Shown here one piece after another: positions 1-6,129 of a DNA stretch of 16,052 nt; within the stretch, counting starts at the first letter, position 1, and every line of letters begins with the position of its first letter. The stretch is from Hydrocurvibacter sp036169815. GTDB taxonomy: Bacteria > Campylobacterota > Campylobacteria > Campylobacterales > Sulfurimonadaceae. The notes under the pieces are model-generated. The model saw only the letters and a program-made list of their open reading frames with translations. It did no database searches and was not told the origin of the DNA. Both the position numbers and the translations under genes were made by a program. The stretch lies in the NCBI GenBank assembly GCA_036169815.1, contig JAVHOA010000048.1, forward strand, positions 1 through 16,052, in the 5' to 3' direction.

Positions 1-155
1 GTAATAATAACTTTTTTATAATTTTGTGAAAGGATTTCTAATATTTTGATTTCATCAAGTTCAATACCTACATTTTTTCTATTTTGTTTTGAATTTTTAG
101 CCCGAGGTATGACAACGATTTCGATATATTTATCTATTTTTGTTTCTGTTGACAT
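1..155 (-). CDS. Hypothetical protein, 5' part only (runs off left edge)
   Basis: The reading frame is open from an ATG at 155 down to base 1, giving the first 51 residues of a protein whose remainder lies outside the window. The start is well supported: an AAGGAG ribosome-binding site (complement of 163-168) sits 7 bases upstream. The visible part is Lys/Ile/Asn-rich, with a predicted strand (YIEIVVIP) followed by a basic stretch and a possible helix (ELDEIKILEILSQNY). It has no signal peptide or membrane segment. I do not recognise a family. It lies in markedly AT-rich DNA (about 24% GC) unlike the rest of the window, suggesting recent acquisition. A TATAAT-like box on the minus strand at 239-244 could be its -10 element, with no clear -35. 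Confidence 0.6.
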   Translation of the reverse strand, partial: MSTETKIDKYIEIVVIPRAKNSKQNRKNVGIELDEIKILEILSQNYKKVII

Positions 156-517
156 ATATATTCTCCTTATTTTGTAATTTTGACATTTAGAAGTAACTGG
201 TATTTTATTTGAGAAACTAAATAAAAGTTATGGAGCATATTATAAATAGCATTGAATGCATATTGTTATTTATGATATTTATTGAATTTACTTATAATCA
301 TACTCCAATACCTCTTTTCTTTAAGACATATAAAACAAGTTTTTTTATTCTATTTTTTTTTACGATACCTTTAGTAACAGTTTCTTTTTTATAGCTAAGA
401 TATGGCTGACTTGATAGTAAACTGCAAAGCGCAAGAACTTATAGCTTTATCTATAATGATCATTTTTTTGCCATTTGTCAAAATAGCTGAAGAAACGACT
501 GAAGTTCATGTTTCAAT
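156..517. other. AT-rich gene-poor gap
   Basis: No convincing gene is seen here. The minus strand has a stop-free stretch from 438 to a TGA at 298-300 (46 codons, Lys-rich, ending RGIGV) with no in-frame ATG, GTG or TTG. It could be the tail of a decayed gene. The plus strand has a 39-codon frame (ATG 402 to TAA 519-521) without a good ribosome-binding site. A TATAAT box at 239-244 on the minus strand may be the promoter of the gene beginning at 155. No clear terminator is visible downstream of the HIT gene. Long poly-pyrimidine runs at 341-360 add to the low-complexity character. Confidence 0.5.
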
Positions 518-919
518 TTAAATAATAAGGTAACTCTCTTCGTTCGAGGTCGTAAAGGTTTCTAAGCGCTTTTGGAGTTGTTCATAAAAGGGTTGGAAAT
601 CTGGAAGCTTGAGTGAGGCAACTCGCTGTTTTTCGCCCCACATTGGGTTTGGAAAGTAGCTGTCTTGCTCGTATCTTGCCATTACATGTAAGTGTACGCG
701 CGGGAGCATATTTGCAAATGATGCCATATTGATTTTGTGAGGTTGGAAGTAGTGTATCATCTCTTGCTCTACGATGTCGTAGAGTTCGAAAAGTTGGAGT
801 CGAAGCGGTTTTGGAAGGTCGCTCAACTCTTTGTATGGGTTTTGTGTGAAAATCTTTAGCCAAGGAATCTCATTTTTTTCTATTGCTATAAAAAAGTTTT
901 CATCCTCGTAGATTTTCAT
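518..919 (-). CDS. HIT family protein (histidine triad nucleotide hydrolase-like)
   Basis: This 133-residue protein resembles the HIT superfamily of small nucleotide-binding hydrolases and transferases, which act on substrates such as dinucleoside polyphosphates. The signature is at about residues 75-84 (VHLHVMARYE), followed by an F-P-x-P-x-W-G segment typical of one proteobacterial HIT subgroup. The canonical His-x-His-x-His-x-x is present only as His-Leu-His-Val-Met. The second His, the usual nucleophile, is kept and the third is Met. As I recall them, related proteins of this subgroup also lack the third His, so this need not mean inactivity. The gene starts 3 bases after the helicase stop, so the two are very likely co-transcribed. 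The ribosome-binding site (AAGAG-like) lies inside the helicase end. Substrate unknown. Confidence 0.8.
   Translation of the reverse strand: MKIYEDENFFIAIEKNEIPWLKIFTQNPYKELSDLPKPLRLQLFELYDIVEQEMIHYFQPHKINMASFANMLPRVHLHVMARYEQDSYFPNPMWGEKQRVASLKLPDFQPFYEQLQKRLETFTTSNEESYLII
683..690. repeat. TACATGTA copy 1 (in HIT gene)
   Basis: The ten-base form TTACATGTAA is complete at 682-691. It is read as Leu-His-Val and supplies the second histidine of the triad. Confidence 0.85.
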
Positions 920-922
920 AGC

Positions 923-2557
923 TTATGCTCTTGGTCCGCGGTTTCTGTCGTTGTTTGAACGAGCAGGTCTGTCGCCACTTGGACGTGCAGGACGGTCACC
1001 GCTTGGGCGAGGTGCTCTATCGTTTGTACGATTTCTATCTCCGCTGCCAGCACTGTTTCTGTCTCTATCTGAACGGTTTCTGTCACCGCTTCCGCTCGGA
1101 CGAGCGCTGTTTCCTTTGTAACCACCACGACGGTTTCCGCCACGATTTCTGTCGCCACCTCTATCAGCGCCACGGCTGTTGATGCGCGCGAGTATGCCCT
1201 CAAGTTTATCAGCTGGGATACCGATGTTGTTTGGTCCTTGAATAGATTGTTTGTCAAGAAGCATAGAGATAAGTTTGAAGATCATTTTTTCTTCATCAAT
1301 ATCCAATTTTAGTCTATCTAAAATCATATGCGCTTCATCAAAAATGTGTTGCTCTTCGATTGCAGTAACCAGCGAGTCGATTGTTGAGTTTTTCATATCG
1401 CTTTTGCTTGGAACGTACGCGTGTTCCATCGTTGTTCCAACTTTAGCTTTGATACGTTGGAGTTCTTTAAACTCGAGTGGAGTTAAAAGTGTAATCGCTT
1501 TTCCCTCTTTTCCAGCACGCCCTGTACGGCCAATACGGTGTACATAGCTTTCAGGATCAAATGGAATATGATAGTTAAATACATGCGTAATATCGCTTAC
1601 ATGTATCCCGCGCGCCGCAACGTCTGTTGCAACAAGGACTTGTACACTTCCTGCTTTTACCGCTTTGATGACTGTTTCACGTTGGCGTTGTTCCATATCT
1701 CCATGAAGACCATTTGCGATAAATCCTGCAGCTGAAAGAACATTTGCAAGACGATCAACTTCACGTTTTGTACGACAAAATACAATCGCTTTATCCATTT
1801 CTTCAGATTCCATCAAACGAATAATCGCAGCATCACGTTCACTCTCTTCGATGACGTAATACTCTTGTTTGATATCTTTATTGGTTGTTTCACCTTTTGT
1901 GATAGAAACAAATGCTGGATTTTGTAAAATTTTCTCTGCCAAAACTTTGATTGGCGTTGGCATAGTTGCTGAGAAAAGAAGTGTTTGACGACTTGTTGGA
2001 AGGTAAGAAAATATCTCATTGATATCATCTAAAAATCCCATATCAAGCATCTCATCTGCTTCATCTAAAACAACGATTTTTGGAGCAAAGTTATCAAGCA
2101 TATTGCGTTTTAAAAGATCAAGTAAACGCCCTGGAGTAGCCACAACAACTTGTGCTCCACGTTTGATAAGGTCAAGTTGGCGGTTATAAGAGCTTCCACC
2201 AAAAATTGTTACAGTGTTTACGCCTAAATTGCGTCCATATTTGAAAAGTTCATCACTTACTTGTGTCGCTAATTCGCGAGTCGGAGTAATAACTAAAACT
2301 TCTACGCCTGATTTCATATCCATTGAGTTTAGAGCTGGCAAACCAAAGGCTGCAGTTTTTCCTGTTCCTGTGTGTGCTTGTCCAACGATATCGCGGCCTT
2401 GCATAACTAAAGGAATCGCCTCTGCTTGAATCGGGCTTGGTATTTTAAAGCCAGCGTAATCGATAGCTCTTAATAAATCTTTTTTGAATCCAAATGATTC
2501 AAAAGTAACAGTTGGTAGTTCAGTTTCCTGAATTTGTGTGTTTTCTTGCATGTTCAT
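923..2557 (-). CDS. DEAD-box ATP-dependent RNA helicase with Arg/Gly-rich tail
   Basis: This protein unwinds or remodels RNA using ATP and probably works in ribosome assembly, RNA decay or cold adaptation, like CsdA/DeaD and RhlE. Numbering from the ATG at 2557 (544 residues), it shows the Q motif (F-x-S-F-G-F to P-S-P-I-Q, about 19-44), motif I AHTGTGKT (61-68), Ia PTRELATQ, Ib TPGR, motif II DEAD (165-168), SAT (196-198), motif V ATDVAARG and motif VI HRIGRTGRAG (340-349). A low-complexity tail of about 80 residues rich in Arg, Gly, Asp, Asn and Pro (462-544) probably binds RNA. No DbpA-type RNA-binding domain was recognised. The frame stays open upstream to a TTG at 2608, but that extension is unlike the family and lies within a leader hairpin. 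ATG 2551 is an alternative start. CsdA/DeaD versus RhlE cannot be settled here. Confidence 0.93.
   Translation of the reverse strand: MNMQENTQIQETELPTVTFESFGFKKDLLRAIDYAGFKIPSPIQAEAIPLVMQGRDIVGQAHTGTGKTAAFGLPALNSMDMKSGVEVLVITPTRELATQVSDELFKYGRNLGVNTVTIFGGSSYNRQLDLIKRGAQVVVATPGRLLDLLKRNMLDNFAPKIVVLDEADEMLDMGFLDDINEIFSYLPTSRQTLLFSATMPTPIKVLAEKILQNPAFVSITKGETTNKDIKQEYYVIEESERDAAIIRLMESEEMDKAIVFCRTKREVDRLANVLSAAGFIANGLHGDMEQRQRETVIKAVKAGSVQVLVATDVAARGIHVSDITHVFNYHIPFDPESYVHRIGRTGRAGKEGKAITLLTPLEFKELQRIKAKVGTTMEHAYVPSKSDMKNSTIDSLVTAIEEQHIFDEAHMILDRLKLDIDEEKMIFKLISMLLDKQSIQGPNNIGIPADKLEGILARINSRGADRGGDRNRGGNRRGGYKGNSARPSGSGDRNRSDRDRNSAGSGDRNRTNDRAPRPSGDRPARPSGDRPARSNNDRNRGPRA
1598..1605. repeat. 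TACATGTA copy 2 (in helicase gene)
   Basis: It is read as Ile-His-Val in the segment following motif V of the helicase. Confidence 0.85.
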
Positions 2558-2567
2558 CCATTGCTTA

Positions 2568-2627
2568 AGGACACGACTCAACTCTACATAAAAGCATCCA
2601 TATGCCAATAGAGTTTAGAGGTGTCCT
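2568..2627 (-). promoter_or_regulatory. Leader hairpin upstream of helicase start
   Basis: Bases 2609-2627 and 2568-2586 form an inverted repeat pairing 16 of 19 positions, with a 22-base loop. On the helicase transcript the stem ends 10 bases before the ATG at 2557, where a ribosome would land, and no strong Shine-Dalgarno sequence is visible. The loop includes a tiny in-leader frame (ATG at 2601, five codons, TAG at 2584-2586). The position suggests post-transcriptional control, possibly by the helicase itself, but that is inference. Confidence 0.55.
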
Positions 2628-2661
2628 CGTTAAATTTTCCGCAATAAGTTTGCGAAATGGA

Positions 2662-2667
2662 ATTATA
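2662..2667 (-). promoter_or_regulatory. Putative -10 box for helicase-HIT operon
   Basis: A perfect TATAAT on the minus strand, preceded by GA, would start a transcript near 2655 with a leader of about 98 bases containing the hairpin. No good -35 is seen, which is common in Campylobacterota. A CCTTA/TAAGG dyad at 2677-2690 lies upstream. Confidence 0.45.
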
Positions 2668-2729
2668 TCTAAGCAACCTTATAAGTAAGGCTTAATATAT
2701 TTATTAGTTTCAAATTAAGAAATAAAGCA

Positions 2730-2735
2730 TATAAT
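2730..2735 (+). promoter_or_regulatory. Putative -10 box for the YceI-family gene
   Basis: A perfect TATAAT lies 15 bases before an AGGAG ribosome-binding site (2751-2755), which in turn is 7 bases before the ATG at 2763. This fixes the start at 2763 rather than the in-frame TTG at 2736, which abuts the -10 box. Confidence 0.55.
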
Positions 2736-2762
2736 TTGTGTAAAAAAAAGAGGAGTTTTGCG

Positions 2763-3365
2763 ATGAAAAAAAGTTTTATCGGGCTTGTGAGTGCGGCTTT
2801 ATTGACAAGTTCGCTTTTTGGGGCTTGTGAATATGAGCAAAAAGGGGATTTGATTGTTGGCTTTAAAGCATTTAAAACACCACTGAAAATTGGAGTAGGC
2901 GGTGAGTTTCATAATGTTGAATACAGCAATAAAACACAGAGCGCTGCGGATTTACAAGCACTTTTGAAAGGTTCAAGTGTGCTTATTCATACATCAAGTG
3001 TAGAGACTGGCAATCCTGCTCGGGATAAAAAATTGGTTGATTTTTTCTTCAATAAGCTTGTACAAAAACAGATTAGTGCAAAAATCACCGATCTAAAAAC
3101 AGATAAGAGTGATGCAAAGTCAAAAGCACTGAGTGGCGTGGTATTTACTGAAATCAAGATGAACAATGTAGTGCGTCCTGCGCAGTTAAAGTTTACTTAT
3201 GAAAAGGGTGTGTTTCAAGCAGATGGTGTTATAGATCTTGCCGATTATCAAGCCCTTGGTGCTTTGAGCTCTATTAATAAAGCATGTTATGATTTACACC
3301 AAGGAAAAACATGGTCTGATGTGGAGATAAGTTTCAATCTCACAATCAAAGAAGAGTGCGAGTAA
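2763..3365 (+). CDS. YceI family secreted protein
   Basis: This 200-residue protein has a Sec signal peptide (Lys-Lys start, hydrophobic core, cleavage near LFG-A or GA-C around residues 20-22) and should be periplasmic. YceI proteins are lipocalin-like barrels that bind isoprenoid or other amphipathic ligands. The best family signature is the segment S-S-V-L-I-H-T-S-S-V-E-T-G-N-P-A-R-D followed by L-x-x-F-F-F, matching the YceI pattern of SIDTGN-x-x-RD before DFF. A Cys immediately after the signal (C22), one near the middle of the last third (KACYD) and one at the penultimate residue (C199) could form a disulfide; F-G-A-C is a poor lipobox, so a lipoprotein is less likely. It is divergent from the helicase and appears monocistronic. 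Ligand unknown. Confidence 0.83.
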   Translation: MKKSFIGLVSAALLTSSLFGACEYEQKGDLIVGFKAFKTPLKIGVGGEFHNVEYSNKTQSAADLQALLKGSSVLIHTSSVETGNPARDKKLVDFFFNKLVQKQISAKITDLKTDKSDAKSKALSGVVFTEIKMNNVVRPAQLKFTYEKGVFQADGVIDLADYQALGALSSINKACYDLHQGKTWSDVEISFNLTIKEECE

Positions 3366-3372
3366 GCAGACT

Positions 3373-3396
3373 TAAAAAGGGGTTTAGCCCTTTTTA
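3373..3396. terminator. Bidirectional intrinsic terminator
   Basis: A stem of TAAAAAGGG (3373-3381) with CCCTTTTTA (3388-3396) and a 6-base loop. A and T tracts flank the GC core on both sides, so it can end both the YceI transcript and the convergent chemoreceptor transcript. The chemoreceptor TAA (3384-3386) lies in the loop. Confidence 0.75.
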
Positions 3397-5516
3397 GTGT
3401 CTTTGACCATATCGTCAAGATACCCAAAAAGTTCTTGCGAAGCCTCTTCTGCTTCTTGGAAGAGCGTAGTGATTTCACTATTTTGCTCCCCTCCTTTTTC
3501 TAAAATTTCCATCGCTTTTTTCATATTTGCATGAATTTTTGCATGTGGTTTTTCAAGTGCTACAAACGAAGCACTATGAGAGAAGAGTTTTCTTCCATCC
3601 CCTGCAACCCATTTTCCAAGGTTACATGTATGGTGATCACTGAGGTTTTTGTCAGTTTTTCCATCCAGTACAGTCGAATATGTAGAGGATTTAAAAATCA
3701 TGTGATCAAGTTTTGTCATATTTGCAAAGAGTTCATGCCCAATTTTTTGACTATCATCTTTGATTTTATTGACGTTTCTTACCATTTCGTGAAGGGTGAT
3801 TTTGAAATCATCGAGTTTGCTTTGAGATTCCGCTGCAGATTCATCAATTTTTTCACTGTTTTCTGACATTGCCATAGAGTTTTGTTTTAAAACACTAATA
3901 TTTGCTTCCACTTCGCTTGTCGCTTTTTGCGTTCGCTCTGCGAGTTTTCTTACTTCATCGGCAACTACAGCAAATCCGCGTCCATGTTCTCCAGCACGAG
4001 CCGCTTCAATGGCTGCATTAAGGGCGAGGAGATTTGTTTGATCCGAGATATCTTTGATAAGCGTGATGACGTTAAAGATTTCAGTTACATTGGTGTTGAG
4101 TTGGTCTGCTGAGTTTTTCGAATCACTAATCATCTCTGTAATGTGTCCAATCGTTTCAATAATCTCATCTGTAGATTCTGTTACTTTTACGATTACCGTT
4201 CCTGTTTCGCCATTGAGTTTATTGACCTCTTCAACATTATGAATATTTACTTGCATGCTCGCTTGGAGATTTTTTGCATTTGCTACAGTGCCTGAAATCA
4301 TCTGGTGAGAAAGTGTTAGGCTGAGATCATTTTTACGGAGCGCTTGGGCTATCTGTTGTGTTGAAAGTTGGGCTTGCTCTGCTTGGTATTTTGCTTGGTT
4401 AGAGAGTGCTTCTGCTTTATCTAAAAAGGCATTAAAGCTTTTGCTTGCATCTCCGAGTTCATCACTAGAAGTTATTGGCAATCTTTTTGAAAGGTCTGCA
4501 TCACCAGTTGCCAACTCTTTTGCTACTTTGTCGAGATTTAAAATTGGTTCTGTGACCGCCTTTTTCACAATAATAAGAAGGAGTATTAAAATAAGAATGT
4601 TAATTGCTGCGATTAAAAATATTTGTCGAAGAAGTGAAGCTTCGGAGTCATCAATCATTTTATTGACCGCTGCTTTTGGTTTTCCTATGACTGCATAGCC
4701 GACAGTGTCACCTGAAAAATCTTTAATCTCTTGCGAAACTACAAAATAGTTCTCAGACTTTTGCAATGACTTCGTATCTTTTGGGTCAATCGCAGAGAGC
4801 TCGTTAAAAAATGATTCATTGATTGCTTCTTTGCTGAGAGCCAAGCTAAAATCCCTTACATGTAGGGGATTTTTTAAATCTTTTGCGGTGGAAAGGTATT
4901 TATTGTCCATTAAAATAACAATAGCAACATTTTCGCTTTTTTGTGCGTATTTCACAATGGAGTTGAGACCTTGGATAAACTCAACAGAACCGAGGTATTT
5001 TCCACCCTCTATCACAGGAGAGATACCTCGCACAACAAGCCCAGCATTGCCCACTTCAATAGCAGCAAAAGGTTTTCTATCCTCTTTTACTTTGACAAGA
5101 CTTTTTCTAAATCGACTCAGGTCGTCGCCATATTTTTCAGGCTTCCATGAGCGTAAAAAGCTTTTGACATCCGCATCGTGAATATGGATTTTGATATTGT
5201 TAAAATCCGTATTGTTTTTGAATGTTTGCGACAAAGAAGCAAGCCCTTCAATGGCGATGGCTCTATTATTTTCTTTGAGTGATCGTAGGGTGTAGTAATT
5301 TTCAGCGATATTGATAACATTTGTCAGAGCAATATCTTTTTTTCCATTTAAGAGATCTGTGTAGAGTGTTCGAAGCGAGCTATTTTCTTGGTCGTAAAGA
5401 TGCTCTTTCATATCATTAATAGAGTAAAAGTAGTTGATTGCTGCAACTACAAAGCCAACAAGAATTGAGAAGATAAGCGGGATTTGAATCTTTTTACTGA
5501 TGCTTACATGTTGCAT
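3384..5516 (-). CDS. Methyl-accepting chemotaxis protein with periplasmic Cache-like sensor and C-terminal CZB domain
   Basis: This is a 710-residue transmembrane chemoreceptor that would signal through CheW/CheA. Its order is: transmembrane segment 1 (about 11-30), a large periplasmic double-Cache-like sensor (31-290), transmembrane segment 2 (about 299-317), a HAMP linker (about 320-372), and the signalling hairpin with the highly conserved tip (DQTNLLALNAAIEAARAGE, 492-510). A C-terminal CZB zinc-binding domain follows. The expected 3His/1Cys ligands are visible as H605, C631 (in HTCNLGKW), H658 and H662. CZB domains bind zinc and are linked to zinc or hypochlorite/redox sensing. The gene starts 14 bases after the pssA stop on the same strand, so it is probably co-transcribed. 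AAGG about 9 bases upstream supports the ATG at 5516. The ligand of the Cache domain cannot be told. Confidence 0.95.
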   Translation of the reverse strand: MQHVSISKKIQIPLIFSILVGFVVAAINYFYSINDMKEHLYDQENSSLRTLYTDLLNGKKDIALTNVINIAENYYTLRSLKENNRAIAIEGLASLSQTFKNNTDFNNIKIHIHDADVKSFLRSWKPEKYGDDLSRFRKSLVKVKEDRKPFAAIEVGNAGLVVRGISPVIEGGKYLGSVEFIQGLNSIVKYAQKSENVAIVILMDNKYLSTAKDLKNPLHVRDFSLALSKEAINESFFNELSAIDPKDTKSLQKSENYFVVSQEIKDFSGDTVGYAVIGKPKAAVNKMIDDSEASLLRQIFLIAAINILILILLLIIVKKAVTEPILNLDKVAKELATGDADLSKRLPITSSDELGDASKSFNAFLDKAEALSNQAKYQAEQAQLSTQQIAQALRKNDLSLTLSHQMISGTVANAKNLQASMQVNIHNVEEVNKLNGETGTVIVKVTESTDEIIETIGHITEMISDSKNSADQLNTNVTEIFNVITLIKDISDQTNLLALNAAIEAARAGEHGRGFAVVADEVRKLAERTQKATSEVEANISVLKQNSMAMSENSEKIDESAAESQSKLDDFKITLHEMVRNVNKIKDDSQKIGHELFANMTKLDHMIFKSSTYSTVLDGKTDKNLSDHHTCNLGKWVAGDGRKLFSHSASFVALEKPHAKIHANMKKAMEILEKGGEQNSEITTLFQEAEEASQELFGYLDDMVKDTKKG
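3623..3630. repeat. TACATGTA copy 3 (in chemoreceptor gene)
   Basis: It is read as Thr-Cys-Asn and includes the codon of the CZB zinc-ligand cysteine C631. Confidence 0.85.
4857..4864. repeat. TACATGTA copy 4 (in chemoreceptor gene)
   Basis: It is read as Leu-His-Val in the periplasmic sensor. The flanks extend the symmetry to CCC...GGG, with one mismatch. Confidence 0.85.
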
Positions 5517-5529
5517 AACGTGTGCCTTT

Positions 5530-6084
5530 TTATGGATGTGGAACTTTGAGGGTAGAGTTTAAACTCCAACCAATGATTGCCATTAAAAAAATAACAGCGA
5601 CAGCGGGAATGAGGGCGTAGGTAAAAGCTAGATAGACGAGCCAAAGAAGAATCGCTCCAAGTGGAGTGGGAACGCCTGTGAAATACTTACAGACTTCTCC
5701 CGCATCTGCATTGATGTTAAACTGGATAAGACGGCGCAATCCTGAGATCACATAGTAGATACTCATAAGCGCTGCAACCGTTAAAATGGCACCCTCTGTT
5801 TTTGAATACACAGCTTGAAAAATCAAAAATACAGGGACTAAAACGAAAGATAAAAAATCTGCAAAACTATCGAGTTGGATACCAAATTCATTGGAGAGTT
5901 TAAATTTTCTTGCGATTTTACCATCAAAGATATCAAAAGCCCCGCCAATCCATGCAAGGATAATGGCTACAAAAAAGTTGTTTTGGGTGATAAAATAGCT
6001 TGCCATCAAGCCAGCTGAGATGTTGACCATCGTAAAAAGATTGGCAAGATTGAAGTGAGAAGTGCTTTGCCACAAAAATTTCAT
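5530..6084 (-). CDS. pssA: CDP-diacylglycerol--serine O-phosphatidyltransferase
   Basis: This membrane enzyme makes phosphatidylserine from CDP-diacylglycerol and serine, the first committed step to phosphatidylethanolamine. The CDP-alcohol phosphotransferase signature is complete: D51, D54-G55, A58-R59, G68, D72 and D76, giving D-x2-D-G-x2-A-R-x8-G-x3-D-x3-D. The later segment RRLIQFNI...YFTGVPTPLGA matches the R-x-x-R/Q-FN and F-x-G-x-P-x-P features of PssA rather than PgsA. Length 184 residues with about five or six hydrophobic segments is near the short (Bacillus-type) PssA size. The ATG at 6084 has AAGGA 6 bases upstream and a TATAAT about 19 bases upstream, so it begins a transcript that continues into the chemoreceptor gene. 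Related CDP-alcohol phosphatidyltransferases remain possible. Confidence 0.87.
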   Translation of the reverse strand: MKFLWQSTSHFNLANLFTMVNISAGLMASYFITQNNFFVAIILAWIGGAFDIFDGKIARKFKLSNEFGIQLDSFADFLSFVLVPVFLIFQAVYSKTEGAILTVAALMSIYYVISGLRRLIQFNINADAGEVCKYFTGVPTPLGAILLWLVYLAFTYALIPAVAVIFLMAIIGWSLNSTLKVPHP

Positions 6085-6102
6085 CGCTGTCCTTTTTGGG
6101 CA

Positions 6103-6108
6103 ATTATA
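6103..6108 (-). promoter_or_regulatory. Putative -10 box for pssA
   Basis: A perfect TATAAT in the 45-base gap between feoB and pssA, giving a leader of only about 12 bases. It suggests pssA can be expressed independently of feoB, although no terminator separates them. Confidence 0.45.
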
Positions 6109-6129
6109 GCATTTGGAATCTGAAAAACT

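Noticed and set aside
249..259. GCATTGAATGC quasi-palindrome near the putative promoter of the left-edge gene
   Set aside because: The arms are only 5 bases in AT-rich DNA; there is no second copy and no regulator to link to it.
298..438. A minus-strand open stretch ending in Lys-Lys-Arg-Gly-Ile-Gly-Val, like the tail of a basic protein
   Set aside because: It has no start codon in frame and is only 46 codons; it is kept as possible gene debris rather than a called pseudogene.
492..514. Inverted repeat GAAAC...GTTTC with inner TGAA/TTCA near the end of the HIT gene, considered as a terminator
   Set aside because: The loop is too short for the inner arms, the pairing is weak and there is no T-run after it in the HIT direction.
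402..521. A 39-codon plus-strand frame with a hydrophobic middle (ALSIMIIFLPF), overlapping the end of the HIT gene
   Set aside because: There is no clear ribosome-binding site, no recognisable family, and AT-rich DNA yields such frames by chance.
930..1190. Repetitive DNA that at first looks like a short tandem or CRISPR-like array, with open frames on both strands
   Set aside because: It is explained by the Arg/Gly/Asp-rich repeats of the helicase tail (GDRPARPSGDRPAR and similar). The units are irregular and without spacers.
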